A stretch of 64,000 nt of DNA from Linnemannia hyalina (GCA_019671135.1 JAHRHY010000003.1:2666001-2730000), one strand, 5' to 3'; positions 1 to 12,989 are shown, counted from the first letter of the stretch. Made by a program: numbers and translations. The notes: generated by a model from the letters alone, not told the origin.

Positions 1-105
1 CAAACACCAGTTCATTCGATGCTAACTACCACCCTTCCTCTTACTTCTCTGATCCTCCTCACCTCCTTCTCCGATCCAATTCAATAACTGCTTATGAAAA
101 CTTAG

Positions 106-1101
106 GATGCCGCACCAGGAGGCTTACGATCTGGCTAAAAAGACTTGCTACAAGCTGCGTCATGAGCTGGTCCCTGTCTTTGGCGCCGGCTTTGTCAATG
201 ACTGCATCCCACCAGACACTCCTGGATTTGGTTCGATCCACTTGACAGTCGTTCGTAGACGTGCCTCTGAATGTGTCGTTGGTCAGCGTCAGGCCGTCAT
301 TGGCGCCCAGCAACTTCGACTCCAACAGACCCATATCCATCCTAACCTAAAGAGACGGTACTCTAGCAATGATGTGAGTCGCCTCAGTCGATTCAATCAA
401 TCTGGAGGACCGCCCACAGCCAGCCAGCTGTCCTCGACATCGTTTCTACTCAACAGCAACAAGGACTACCCGAGGGACGAGAGTGTGGATGGCGACCAGG
501 ATGATGACTTAGATCTGGATCTGGACGAGGACGATTCGAGTGCCAGCCAAGCTAGGAAAGCGAACGACCTGAACCGCAAACACCGATTCCACCGGATGGG
601 TCGCTTCAACTCTATGGGTGACAATGACGATGATGACGAGGAAGATGATGATCGTCTGTTGGATGGATCCACCGCCGACGAGGAGGAGCATCGGTCGCTC
701 TCGGGCTCCTACGACGACGACGATATTGATGTTGACGGAGAGTCCTGTTTCAGTGAGCAAGATGACCCCATGTATAGTCTTGCCCGTTTGGACTTGTCGC
801 GCCGAAACTCATCACCCATGCCTTTGAGCACGGCGTATGCACTCTCTGCGGGAATGGGTGTCAAGTCTGCCACTGTCCGGGCCAGACGTGGTCGTCCACC
901 CACGCGGAGTCCCATGCCTGTCGCCAACCGAATCGCGGCCAATTATGTTGCTTACAATAACTATGTTTCAAGCAATACTCAAGCTGCTCAAGGTCTTGGA
1001 CGCAATAACGGCTCTACTCGTACACAGAAGCAGCAGCTTCGCCAACAGCAAAAGCTACAGAACCAATTACAGCAACAGCAGCAGCAGCAACAGCAACAAC
1101 A

Positions 1102-1132
<31 letters not shown>

Positions 1133-1142
1133 CAGCAGTTCC

Positions 1143-1176
<34 letters not shown>

Positions 1177-1618
1177 GCAGCATATGCATCAACAACATTC
1201 CCAGCAACAGCATCACCCATTCCAGCTGCAGCCAATGCAGCAACATCCAATGCAGCAACATCCTATGCAGCAACATCCTATGCAGCCTAGCCAAATGTCG
1301 CCTGACCAAGAGCATTCCAGCTACCAGCTACAGCAGCAGCAGCAGCAGCAACAACAACAGAGCGGAAGTTCGTCGCCTGGTCTGTCGCACCAGGAGCTGG
1401 TCGAGTTTTTCAAGGCTGGCCAGGCTCTTCAGCGGATGTCGCAGGATGATGGCAGCCGGCCCTGGAAGCAGGATGGAGGAAGGATGATTTTGCCGAAGAA
1501 GATTGTGCTTGGTGAGCAGGTCTTTCAGTGTGTTGGAGGCGAGTACAAGTGTGTGCCTGAACCCAACAGCATGGTCTCATCCAAGGCGCCTGGAGAGGAC
1601 GATGGCTGGTCGCGTTGA
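106..1618 (+). CDS. 3' part of a poly-Q acidic nuclear-type protein (5' end outside window)
   Basis: The last exon encodes about 503 residues and ends at TGA 1616-1618. An ATG lies at 107, but the sequence before it looks like an intron end: a CTAAC branch-like motif near 22, a pyrimidine tract and a TTAG acceptor at 102-105. I therefore read it as an internal or last exon. In order the protein shows a folded-looking N-terminal piece (YDLAKKTCYKLRHELVP), an Asp/Glu-rich stretch near residues 125-210, a basic AT-hook-like RARRGRPPTRSP near 258-270, long poly-Q runs near 310-360 and 408-420, four MQQHP repeats, and a conserved-looking C-terminus (GRMILPKKIVLGEQVFQC). Composition suggests a transcription-related nuclear protein, but I do not recognise the family. 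The function is unknown. Confidence 0.65.
1241..1284 (+). repeat. 15-nt in-frame tandem repeat (MQQHP x4)
   Basis: A 15-nt unit built on ATGCAGCAACATCC(A/T) recurs four times inside the poly-Q coding exon and gives consecutive MQQHP pentapeptides. Because the period is a multiple of three, copy-number change would keep the frame. The flanking CAG/CAA runs are mixed codons rather than pure CAG. Confidence 0.85.
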
Positions 1619-2733
1619 TCTCTGATTGGTTGGTGTAACCTGATTACTTTTTTTTTCTTTCACTTCTTTCTTTTCTTACTCTTTCTCTCATTGTTGTAGG
1701 CCACTTTGTACAGATCTTTTTTATTGCGATTGATGTTCCTTTGCATTGAGATGTGGCTTTTCTTCTTTAGTTGATGATTTGAAGACCCACTCCCCTCTTC
1801 TCGCTACTCCAGCCCTTGTCACCCAAGGATGTACCATAACGAACCCCCTCCTCTCTCTCCCTTTTTTCTTTCTAAAAAAGGGCAATCCTGTTCATACTTG
1901 ACCACCTTTTTATTCATACCCCACAATGCCTTTTCCTCTCCACTCTCCACGCTCCCCCGCTATTTTCTTTTACATTCCTACCCTTCTCCTCCTCTCTCGC
2001 TCGACTTTGCCCGATTGTAACACCCTTCCACTCAATCGACACCTCTTAACTTCGCTTAATGGTTTTTTTCTGTCCCTTTCGTTTCTTCGTTTGTTTTTCA
2101 GTTGTCATGAGCTCCCCTTCCCTTCTTGTGTTCTTTTTTTTGCAGTGTGCGTTTTCTTTATTCCAGGCCCGTTGTTTGTTTTATTAGATTTCTTGATGCA
2201 GTTTAGAATAAAAAAAAAGAAAGCATAAGCAGCAATGAGAACATGCATCGAGAACAAAGCAAAAAAATGGTGGCAACGAGTGTTATGTGAATGGTGTATC
2301 TATCTGATTAGGAACTGATCACAACTGATTAAAAAAAATGTATGTGGTGATGTGATGAATTTTGATGGTGCCTGAACAGGCTGACACACGGGCCAGGGAA
2401 ACACCCGCCCACATGGGAAAACTGTTCGTTATCTCTCTCTTGATCAGAGAGAAAATACTTTTCATTCCCCTCCCCGCACAAGAAAAGTGCTCTCAAATTG
2501 ACGATGATGCTTTCTGCTCGCTCTTCAGCAGTGACGTGACTGTGTACGGCCGCATTTGGCAACCCGCCCTCTTATCGATAAACACACACGGCGACGACGA
2601 CGACGAGTGCGGGGGTTCTTTTTTTTTGTTGTTGTTATTTATCTCCTCTCCTTTCCTTCTTCTCTTCCTTCCTCTTGATCCCTTTTCCCATCAACCCTCT
2701 CCCCTCCTCTCCCTCACGATCATCCAACCAGCC
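1619..2733. other. Intergenic: 3' flank and IDH1 promoter
   Basis: Low-complexity, pyrimidine-rich on the plus strand. Short ORFs here are Phe/Leu/Ser/Pro-rich products of CT-rich DNA and are not supported as genes. The segment just before 2734 (CTTCCTCTT-type tracts) is the likely 5' leader of the IDH gene. Confidence 0.6.
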
Positions 2734-4445
2734 ATGCTCCGCACCATCTCCCTCTCAAAGTCCTTGACTTCCACCCTCACCAAGGTAACAATCTCTTACT
2801 TTCTCACACTCCTTCTCAACTCTCACACGCTCCCCTTTTGAATATTATTTTTCGTTCGATCGACCACAGCAACCTCAACTTTTCCCACACCCACATCATG
2901 CATACACACTCAACACATGTTGCTCTGGACCCTTTGCTTTGCCATTTGGACTTTCAGACATACCCCACATAACCTCGAGTTGTAACAAGGAACATTCACA
3001 TATATTAACGAGTTGTTGTTGCCTTTGTTCTCTGATCTGTAGATGGGTCCCCGTGCCATGAGCACCACCTCCATCCTCCCCCAGGTTCAGGATGTAAGTT
3101 GTGTGTCTCGTTGCCCTTTTCGCTTTCTCTCAAGTCTGTTGGATTTACATATCAATAGTCGGCCCTTGCAGTAGCTATGGAGAAGGGCAATCAAAAGAAT
3201 GAAGAAGGAAAAGACCATGGACACGGGAATAAGAAGCAAGTCGTCAATATACAAGGGCAACCAACAGAGAACTAATAAGACGAACCCTTGCAAACATGGA
3301 TAATAGGTCCCCTGTTCCAAGCTTGGAGGTCGCTACACCGTTACCTTGATCCCTGGTGACGGTATCGGACAGGAGACTTCCTCGGCTGTTAAGACTATCT
3401 TCAAGGCCGCCAACGTCCCTGTCGACTGGGAGCAGTTCGATGTCTCTGGCTACACCTCGGCTGACGACTTGACCTTCAAGCAGTCGGTCGAGTCCTTGAG
3501 ACGCAACAAGGTCGGTCTTAAGGGTATCCTCTACACCCCCGTCTCCTCCCTCGGCCACTCTTCCTTCAACGTCACCATCCGCAAGGACCTCGACATGTAC
3601 GCTTCCCTCGTTCTCTGCAAGAACATCCCCGGCTACCCCACCCGCCACGAGGGTGTCGACTTTGCCATCATCCGTGAGAACACCGAGGGAGAGTACTCTG
3701 GCCTCGAGCACCAGTCCTACCCCGGTGTCGTTGAGTCCCTCAAGGTCATCACCCGCACCAAGTCTGAGCGCATTGCCCGCTTCGCCTTTGACTTTGCCCT
3801 CCGCAACAACAGAAAGAAGGTCACCTGCATCCACAAGGCCAACATCATGAAGTTGGCTGATGGTCTCTTCCTCAACACCTGTCGCGAGGTCTCCAAGGAG
3901 TACGCCTCCTCTGGCATCAAGTTTGACGACATGATCGTCGATAACGCCTCCATGCAGCTTGTCTCTAGGCCCCAGCAGTTCGACGTCATGGTCATGCCCA
4001 ACTTGTACGGTAACATTGTCTCCAACGTCGGTGCTGGTCTCGTCGGTGGTCCCGGTATCGTTCCCGGATGCAACATTGGTCGCGAGTACGCCATGTTCGA
4101 GCCCGTAAGTGTCCTTTTTTTTTTGTGCCTTATTCCAATCGCCTTTCTAGTGTTTGCCACTACAATTGCATCCTAGTTCTTGTTTCTAACAATTGTTTCC
4201 AATTGACAATCTAATAGGGCTGCCGTCACGTCGGAAAGGATATCCAGGGACGCAACACTGCCAACCCCTCGGCCATGATCCTCTCGTCGGTTATGATGCT
4301 CCGTCACCTTGGTCTCGATGATCACGCCAACAAGATTGCCAACGCTGTCTCCAAGACCATCATGGGCGGCGCTGTCAAGACCCCTGACATGGGCGGTTCT
4401 TCCACCACCACCGATTTCACCTTCGCTGTCATCTCCAACCTGTAA
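2734..4445 (+). CDS. IDH1: NAD-dependent isocitrate dehydrogenase, regulatory subunit 1, mitochondrial
   Basis: Spliced from 2734-2784, 3043-3093, 3307-4104 and 4218-4445, all phase 0 with GT-AG ends, giving 375 residues. It is a subunit of the TCA-cycle enzyme that oxidises isocitrate to 2-oxoglutarate with NAD. The first two exons of 17 codons each encode a Ser/Thr/Arg-rich presequence ([17 protein letters not shown]). The catalytic fold follows: [55 protein letters not shown] and the C-terminal [27 protein letters not shown] and the DNASMQ...RPQQFDV segment match yeast Idh1 rather than the catalytic Idh2 subunit, so I call it the regulatory subunit. Codons are strongly C-biased, as in highly expressed genes. 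It converges with the NuiA-like gene downstream. Confidence 0.93.
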
Positions 4446-4798
4446 ATCATCTTTCTATTTCCATCTTTCCCATCTCCCGCTTCTCTCCTCTCGCTCAGTT
4501 AGATCATTTTGAACACATGGTTTGATTGATACACGCACTCCCGACTCTTTTGCTTTTCATGTGTCCTTTTTTTTACTTTGTTTTGTTGCTCTTTTTTATT
4601 CATTCATCTCATATTACCCACCCCTCAAACACACACACCCCCCGCATTCTTCACTTGTGTTGATCTGGATCACGCCCATAGATGCACGCACCACAATAAT
4701 AAAAAAACTGTTTTTTCTTCAGATTTCATTTTTTTCTTCGCAAGACCTTTTTTTTATTTTGGATGCATAATCGCATTTTTTGTTTTTTTTATTATGGT
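4446..4798. other. Shared 3' region of two convergent genes
   Basis: AT- and T-rich spacer between the IDH1 stop and the stop of the minus-strand NuiA-like gene. It contains AATAAT/AATAAA-like and T-run sequence suitable for 3' ends on both strands. I see no gene in it. Confidence 0.6.
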
Positions 4799-5512
4799 TT
4801 ACGATTCGATGGCAATGGTGTGGAGACCGATGAGATCACCATCGATCCAGCCAAGGATCCAAATATGAACCTTTGTTGAAGAGGATGGATCGGCGACCCT
4901 GTACAACACCATCTTGTCGTTCTCAGGAACTGCAGTAATAGTAGTTGCTGTCATTACTTCAGGAGTGGAAGGGAGACCAAAGATATCGTGGAGTGCTTGT
5001 GCAAGTTTCTCGGATCCAGGATTGGACTTGTTGAGGATTGGTCGAAAGTTGGATGATTTTTCGCAGGTGTTTCCTTCGTCCTCGTCCTCGGTTTGGGTCA
5101 ATTGTTGGAAGGAGGGTAAGAGTTGGGAGGTTTGGAGTAGAGTGACGAACTCTTGTTCTGTTGGAAATGACGTATTCTTCGTCAATGCCGTTGCTGCTGT
5201 GGCTCCAGCGGTACCAGTAGTGGTAGGTGAGATATGGACGGTTTGGTATGGTTCTTCGCCCTCGGAGATGTAGAGTGCGTCCTTGATAGCTGCCTGAAGG
5301 GTATCGATTGCGTGCTGTTGATTTTTGGTTACTGATGGCGAGCTGGTGAGGTTGGCGTTGGTGGACTTGTTTGAGAGGTGCATCGTTGTTGGTTTTGTGA
5401 TGGTGGTGGAGGCGGGGTGGAGGGGGTTGTTTCCGACGCCTGGGATGTTTCTGTTGAGCATGTTCATGTATGCTGCGTTGATGTCGTCGTTGTTGTTGTC
5501 CTGGGATGCCAT
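4799..5512 (-). CDS. NuiA-like (nuclease A inhibitor fold) protein
   Basis: Single-exon gene of 237 residues; the ATG at 5512 is the first in frame. Residues 1-65 are Asn/Thr/Ser-rich and look disordered. From about residue 68 the protein resembles the NuiA family (inhibitors of the non-specific sugar nuclease NucA of cyanobacteria). It has an N-terminal helix with ALYISEGEEPYQTVHI, matching the family's SE-D/E-x-P-x-x pattern, then PTEQEFVTLLQ, and a C-terminal KVHIWILGWIDGDLIGLHT strand pair like the family's 'vGkt..G.w.Gl.T' ending. An insert of about 45 residues rich in acidic and polar residues separates the halves. This assignment rests on remembered motif shape, not on a search, and the cellular target in a fungus is unknown. 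There is no signal peptide or membrane segment. Confidence 0.6.
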   Translation of the reverse strand: MASQDNNNDDINAAYMNMLNRNIPGVGNNPLHPASTTITKPTTMHLSNKSTNANLTSSPSVTKNQQHAIDTLQAAIKDALYISEGEEPYQTVHISPTTTGTAGATAATALTKNTSFPTEQEFVTLLQTSQLLPSFQQLTQTEDEDEGNTCEKSSNFRPILNKSNPGSEKLAQALHDIFGLPSTPEVMTATTITAVPENDKMVLYRVADPSSSTKVHIWILGWIDGDLIGLHTIAIES

Positions 5513-6772
5513 TGTGAGATCTCTTTGTCGTCGGTGATTAGGATGTTTGTTGAAAGAGTAGTAAGGAAGAAGGCGTGCGTAGGACGTGTGTGTGTGTGGG
5601 GGGGGAGGTGAAATAAAGCGAAGGAAGTGGTGGCGTCGTGTTTTGTGATCAAGACGTCACCGTGTCACCACCGTGGGTGAGTGTTCCAAAGACAAAGAAA
5701 AAAAAATCTGACTGCAGGTTGTGTTTGTCTCGGATGGGATGCAGATGGCGCCTGTTCTGGGCATGTGTGAAAAAGGCGGTATCTGCGGGTATTGGATGTT
5801 GGTTGAGGGGATACGAGCAACGTGTGTGTGGGATGTGGTGGCAAACAAAACAAACAACATCAACAAAATGTGTCTACACAAGGATTGGACAGGCACAAGA
5901 TAAGGAGAGGAGGCCTGCCCTCCCCCTGTGCATAACTTGAGTTGAGTGAGCAAGTTGAGTCTGGAGCACATCGACTGACACTCCCAGTCCCAGTCTCTCA
6001 TTGAAAATATTCATGGTCCATGAATGAGCGGGCTCATACGAGCATGGCTGGCCTTGACTGGCTGGCTATGTTGGGAAAAGAGAGAGAGAGAGAGAATGGG
6101 CACCACCACGTTCTTTTAGGGTACACAGTATCTGAGTGAATGTGCAACCATGAATGATATGAAGAAGAAGGTTACCTTCCAGGCATTCTTTTTTTCTCTT
6201 TCGTCTATCATTCTTCTCATGTCCTCTTAATCCCTCCCACCCTTGTGGCAGTCTTCTGTGAAAGAAGCTTTTTTTTTTATTTTGATTTTTTTTCTTGCCT
6301 TGACTCTGGCGCGCGCCTTGTTTTTTATATACCTTCAGTGCGTCTAGTTGCACTGTGGACAAAACTCCTTTTTTTACGCTTCCCTTTCCTTCCCTTCCCT
6401 TCCCTTTCATCCCTTCTCCTCGTCTGTCCTGTCACACCCACCCATCATCCTTTTCCATCCATCCATCCATCCTTCTTCCCTTGTTGCCATTATCTACCTC
6501 TCTTTTTATTCTTATTACTCCTTCCATCACACTCCTCACTCATCTTACTCATCCGTCTACTCTACTCTCTCCCTCAGCCATCATCCCTCCTTCCAACCAC
6601 CACAAAAACAATAACACTCTCCCGCTCCTTTGCTCTCCCTATTTACATAACAAGGACACTAGCAACAACAACAGCACCTCTTGTACTCTCACTCCATCAT
6701 CATCATCATCTTCTATTACAACTACTACAACTACTGTACTCTCTTGCATCGTAATCCTCACCTCTCTAATCC
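5513..6772. other. Divergent promoter region (NuiA-like gene / RhoGEF)
   Basis: Contains a GA dinucleotide run (near 6078-6097), CCTTCCCTTCCC and CCATCCATCCATCC repeats (6383-6475), and a CT-rich leader ahead of the RhoGEF ATG at 6773. Short ORFs here are low-complexity and not supported. Confidence 0.55.
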
Positions 6773-9700
6773 ATGGCCGATAACCTGGCCCCTGCACTTC
6801 CGCAGGAACCTCCCACTTCACCCCAGGCTGGTCCCGTGGGCGCCGCCTCATTCGGCCCCGGCGTCACAAGCGCCAATCACGGCTACACAAGTGCCCAGTA
6901 TGTCTCAAGACATCGTGCATCCGTCCAGGTCGCCCCCGGGTCAGCCCCACTTCAGGGTGCCTATGCAACCCAGCAGCCAGCGAGATCGCCTGCCAAACCC
7001 TCTCAGCCCTCACTTCAGCAGCCTCTATCACAATACGCTCAACCTTCACTACAGCAACAGCAACTGGCTTCTCCTGGCTCTCATGGACCGCCTCAAGGTT
7101 TCGTGGCGCCTCCTCCTCCTCCTTCTCAGAGGCCGCCTGTATTATCATCGCCCGTCCAGCCAGGCCCGCCCACTTCCCTCCCATATTCACAACAAGGCAT
7201 CCAGCAGCCGGGACTAGGACCCGCCGCAGATCCATACTCACCTAGATTCTCGACCCAGGGACCTTCCCGACCAGTGCCATCTATGCTTGGTGGGCCTGTC
7301 CGTCCTAACGGTCCATCCATGAGACCTCCTGGAGGACCTGGTTCTGGTGCATATTACGGCTCACCGCCTATTCGCCCAATGAACTCAAACCAAGGACAAG
7401 GATATCCTGGCGACTATAGACCCGTTCGCACCACACCACCAGCTTATTCGCAGAGACAGGATGGCCCCATGGGTAACGGAGGACCTGGAGGAATGGGACC
7501 AGGACCAGGACCAGGGCCGGGGCTAGGAATGGGACATCGACCCCAAATGCGTCCACCGCCTCAGCAGTCTTCCCAGGGAGGATACCCAATCGCCAGCCAA
7601 TTCTCATCCAATCGATTCTCAACACAATCGCTTCCAGGCTGGGATCACGAAAAACCGTACGGCAACGGCCCAGCAGCCCATCATCCCAATATCCGCCCGC
7701 CACCTGCTTCATGGAACGACCAACCTAGTCAGAACGGGGGCGTTCCCATCACCCATCGACGTGCCGCTTCCAACCAGATTCAACCTACATACTATGGAGG
7801 TGACCACCAAGGGTTGGACAGACAACCGTCTGTTGCCTCCCAGTACAGCAACGGTCGTTACCCTCCTAATATTTCACCTGGTTACCAACAACAACCGCCA
7901 TTTCCTTCAAGTCCCAATCGCCAATTGGTTCGCCATCAACTATCCGACGCCCCCATTTCTCCAACACCCCGACATCACAACGGACAGCTCGGTTTCCCCG
8001 AAGGCCATTACCACACCAATGCGCCCTACCGGAAGCTCTCCATTAGCGAGCATTTGGACGGCGGTAGAATCAGCCTGGACTCGACAGCAAGCATAGAGTC
8101 TGGATTTTCAAACCGCCAACCTGCGCTCTACCCGGCCCCCAACATGTACAGTCGAGATCCCGAGCCCGGCATGGATTTCCCTCCCAATCGCCAGCGCTCT
8201 GCATCAAAATCATCGACCTACTCGGGACACTCTGTTGCATCGGATTACTATGCCGACTTTGACAGTATATCGGTGCCTCGTTCGACGACGCCCAATGGCA
8301 GCTCGACTCCACAGATTTCTATCCAGTCGGCTCAAGGATACCCTCCTGGTCGCACAGATCCCTTTTCGATGCGTGCACGTACTCCTTCTCCAGGTCGGGC
8401 TCGCCAGGGTTCCAATCCTCCCCTGGCCAATCGATCAGGTAAGGGGAAAGTGATATGAATGAAGAATGATCATGAGAATCTCGGCAATCAAGGCCAATGT
8501 ATGCAACGAAGGACACGCGCAATAAGACGCACTGACCTCAAATTTGTCCTTTCTCTTGTGTTTTTTTCCCATGTGCAGCCAATCCTCCCGTTTTCCTTGT
8601 CACCAGTCTCCCACAATCAGAAGCTTCCCGCAGGAGTGCAGAGTACGTCCGGATGCCGCCTGCCCAGGCCAAAATTTCTCGTCTTCAAGGAGAGCGTTCG
8701 CAGTCATTTTCTTCATACAGCCCGCCAACTTTTGACCCAGCAGTGCGACAGGCTGCTCTGGGGTCAATCTCCGCTGGCGCACTAGGACCACCAGCAGCAG
8801 TCAAGAGGCCTCCCATTGTTTACCCAGCTCTGCTTTCACGTGTCGCCAACGCCTTTGTTCAACGGATTACGACATCCCCTCGCATCAAGGACTCTATTGA
8901 ATACAAGGACTGCTTTGACGGACGGGATGCAGTGGTAAGTGCCTATGCTACCCTAGACCTACTTTTCACAATTTGAAATATCTTCAAGCATTTAGATCGT
9001 CCCTTAACATTTCGGTTCTTCGCTATTATGGATATTAGGACAAAATTGCATTTATTATCAAAACGACAGACAGGAATTTGGCGTTGCTTCTCGGACGAGC
9101 TTTGGATGCACAAAAGCTCTTCCACGATGTGACATATGACCACCGACTTCGCGACAGTGTCAATGAGCTGTACCAGTTCCGCAACAAGACGATTACAGGA
9201 GGACCTCGCATTCGCTCCATGGAGTCCATTGACTATCGACCCTCTTACCCAGCACCCGAAGCCACGGATGAGCTGGACACTGTCAATGGTGTCTTTACCC
9301 TTTTGACAGACTGCTACTCTCCTACATGCACACGAGACAAACTTTGCTACAGCATCGCGTGCCCACGTCGTTTGGAGCAGGTATGTTTGGTGATTGATTC
9401 TGTCTCTCGGATCACACTTTGAATATCAAGGACCCATCTTACTAACTTTGGGCTATAATCTTTAATTGATGCAGCAATCTCGGCTGAACTTGACGCCTAA
9501 TGGCGGCCTCAAGCGGGCGTTGAGCAGATCGTCATCCAAGGAAAAGAAGGATCAGCGACTCTGGATTACTTCTGTGCCAAAGGAAATCTCGGATGCCGTA
9601 TCTCTTGACGAGAAAAAACGTCAGGAAGTCATCTACGAGTTGATCTACACCGAGAAGGACTTTGTCAACGACCTGAAATATCTTAACGATGTATGTACCA

Positions 9701-12700
9701 ACGAGGACATGAAGCTGTATGCTAACAATATGCAGCCAGGAAAAAAGTGTTTGTTTATGAGGCATGAACAACGACTAACAGGCAATTTCATTGTAACTTG
9801 ATAAATAGAAATGGATAACGCCAATCCGGAACATGGACCTGCTCCCGGAATCGCGACGAGAATCCTTTATCGACAGAGTCTTTTACAACATCAAGGACGT
9901 ATATGCTGTCAATTCCAAGCTTGGAGAGGCGCTTCTCAAGCGACAGCAGACGTATTCTGTTATACCCGAGGTGGGCGACATCTTCCTGGAGCATGTGGTC
10001 AACTTTGCGCCTTTTGTCTTGTACGGCGCGAACCAGATCGAGGCCAAGTACGAGTTTGAGCATGAAAAGTCCACGAATAGTGCCTTTAGCAAATTCGTCG
10101 AGGTACGTCGGGGTTGTTTACTCCATTGTTTCAGTTATGTTTGGTTGAAGCGCATTATTTCAGATTCTTATCGCCATACGCTCTTTTGGTGCATTCTTTC
10201 TTCGTGCGTTTAGGAAACGGAGAGGAGACCAGAGTCGAGAAAGCTGGAGCTGAACGGATACTTGACCAAACCCACAACTCGTTTGGGTCGTTATCCGCTA
10301 TTGCTTGAGGCGGTTCTCAAATATACCAAGGACGACAACCCAGACAAGACGGCGATACCCCAGGTCGTCAACATCATCAAGGACTTTTTGCAAAAGGTCA
10401 ACTTGGAGTCAGGAAAGTGCGAGAATGCCTTCAACCTGCGACAGATCAACAAGGGCTTGACATGGAAGGGCGAGCCAATGGTATGTTATCATATCTTTAC
10501 AATGCACTTGTTGAGCATTTCCTGGTAACATTTCTATTTGGTAACCTCCCCTAATCTTCTTTATCTATATTTCTTTTCTCACGCCGCAACATTGAATTGG
10601 GTTTTCAACTTTCCTCAGGAATTGAACCTTCTTGCCAAGGATCGCCAACTGATCATGAAGGGACCACTCAAGAAAAAGGGAACCAGCTCTGAGCATGCCG
10701 ACATTTACGTGTTCCTCTTTGATCATGTTCTCCTGCTGACCAAAGAGAAGAAGGGCAAGGGTCCCGAGGGCTACAAGGTCCACAAGCGACCCATTCGTCT
10801 GGAACTCTTGACACTTTCGACCATGGAAGAACCTGCGATGAAGTCATCTCGTCGAACATCGTCGTTGATACCACACAAACCCTCCCACGCCAGCAATGTT
10901 GTCGCCAAGATCACACCCACCTCGAACCCACTGTCCAAGATCACCTCCGACAAGTCAGGGTTCCCCATCGTATTTAGTCACATCGGACGTCACGGAGGTT
11001 CGTTCACTCTGTACGCCACCACGCATGCTGGACGGAAAAACTGGATGGACAGGATCCAAAAGCAGATTCAGGCGCTGAAGAACAAGGCCGACTCGTGGAA
11101 ACTTCTTCCAGTCTCCGAGAGGTACTTCCCTGCCAGCAACAAGGTCAACTGCTCCTCGACTTATGGTAAGCACGGCGCTTCTGAAATTCTGGAAAAGTTG
11201 ACTTGCACATATCTGCTATGTATGATATTTACATACACACTTCATTTTACGCTATGGTGGTAGACAATGGAAAGCGTCTCGTTATCGGAACAGACTCTGG
11301 CGTTTTTGTTGGCAAGCCTAAGGGGCACTTTATCAGAGTTTTGCCACGCGAGCGCGTCTCACAAGTCGATGTCATGGAGGACGAGCGCATCTTGCTTGTG
11401 CTCGCAGAGAAGCACTTGCTTGCCTATGGACTCGAGGCGCTCGATCCCAACGACCCCAACAACCCCAACAAGAGAGGCAAGAAGCTGGGATCCTCTATCA
11501 GTTTCTTCAAGACTGGTGTTTGCCAGGGCAAGACCCTTGTTGGAACTGTCAAGAATTCAAGCAATGCTTTGGATTCCAACTCCAGCATCAAGACTCTTGA
11601 GCCGATCGAGCAGGACGGTTCCAAGAAGAACAAGCACATGTTCAGGACCATGCTTCGTGGAGGCAACAGCGAAATGTTCAAGGTTCACAGGGTACGTTCA
11701 ACGCTATTTTTTTTGCAGAGGCGTTGGGTCGTCGAGTGCAGGTGCTTACTCGTTCTTCTTACATGGACTTTTAGGAGTTCTACATTCCCCGTGAGGTCAC
11801 TTCGCTTCATTTCTTGAGAAACACGCTCTGTGTTGGATGCAGCAAGGGTTTCGAGCTCATCGATCTCAACACCAACACACAGGAATTGCTCGACAAGAGT
11901 GACCCCACCCTAGACTTTGTCCACAAGAAGGATGAGAACCTCAAGCCTCTTGCCATTTACCGTATTGGAGCTGGCGACAGCTTCACCTTCTTGCTTTGCT
12001 ACGAAGGTACAACACCTTTTGGTCTTCCGGATGTTTATTTGTCAATCAATGTCGCCTCGTTAATGTTTGCAAGCAAACCTGACTCTTATGTTTCTTTTTA
12101 TCTTTATCAGAATTCGCATTCTACGTGGACAAGATTGGTCGTCGGGCGCGCAATAATTGGATCATCCACTGGGAAGGAATGCCCACCTTCTGCGCACTCT
12201 CATTGCCATATGTCATTGCCTTTGACCCTTCGTTCATCGAGATCCGTCACGTTGAAACCGTAAGTTCTCGCTTGAAAGTCCGTCACTGAGTCTGACTATA
12301 GCTTTGGATCAACATGTTCTAACTTCATCACGGTTGCTTTGCCGTACATAGGGCGATCTTGTGCAAATTATCCCCGGAAACAACATCCGTTGCCTGCACC
12401 ACATTGCCAACCAACCCGGCGCTATTCATGTTGTCATGGTATGTCATTATTTTCTTTTGGAGCGCCGTTCTTGCAACCTTCGCATTTTTGAAGTACCTCT
12501 CTAAACATTCTTCATCATATTTCGCATGTCTGTTTTCATCTCTTACTCTAGACGGATGAGGAAGGTGATTACCAGACGATCACCAGACTGTGCCTTGAGT
12601 CTCAAATTGCCGACCTTATTGATTCGGACGAGCTAGAGGATGACTTGGCGCCACCACCTTACGCTTCGGCCACGATTGTCGAGGAGGATGAGGAACCATC

Positions 12701-12989
12701 CACGCCTGAGGAGGAGAAGGGAACGTCCTTGTTGGACGATGATGACGATCACAACTACAGCCCGACAGATGGATCGTACCACCCCTCAGCGCTCAGCCGG
12801 AATCTCAAGCGGTTGACGCTTGATTTCGGCGAAGGGTTTGATATTGGATCTAATTCTCCAGACAGCCCCCAGAGTTTCCAAGAGATTCTGGATATTGGAT
12901 CTGGTGGGATTGGTCATAGCGGATCATCGAGTTCTTTACCCCTCAAGGACGACGTGAACACCAACGGGCAACGACCTACCTATATCTGA
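6773..12989 (+). CDS. ROM2: Rho guanine nucleotide exchange factor, Rom2 type (DEP-DH-PH-CNH)
   Basis: Twelve exons: 6773-8438, 8579-8934, 9039-9380, 9475-9690, 9809-10102, 10214-10480, 10619-11165, 11264-11691, 11775-12006, 12111-12259, 12352-12438, 12552-12989. All phases agree, giving 1673 residues. Residues 1-555 are a disordered Pro/Gln/Ser/Gly-rich region. A DEP domain (about 630-725; VANAFVQRITTSPRIKDSIEY, split by intron 2) follows. Next come the DH/RhoGEF domain (about 840-1030; RQEVIYELIYTEKDFVNDL, then GRYPLLLEAVLKYT), a PH domain (about 1060-1190; ending HAGRKNWMDRIQKQIQAL) and a citron-homology CNH domain (about 1210-1560; VIGTDSGVFVGKP ... FYVDKIGRRARNNWIIHWEG). An acidic tail ends it. 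Family members activate Rho1 at growth sites and feed the cell-wall integrity pathway. The domain order is the standard fungal one. The symbol is by family. Confidence 0.93.
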
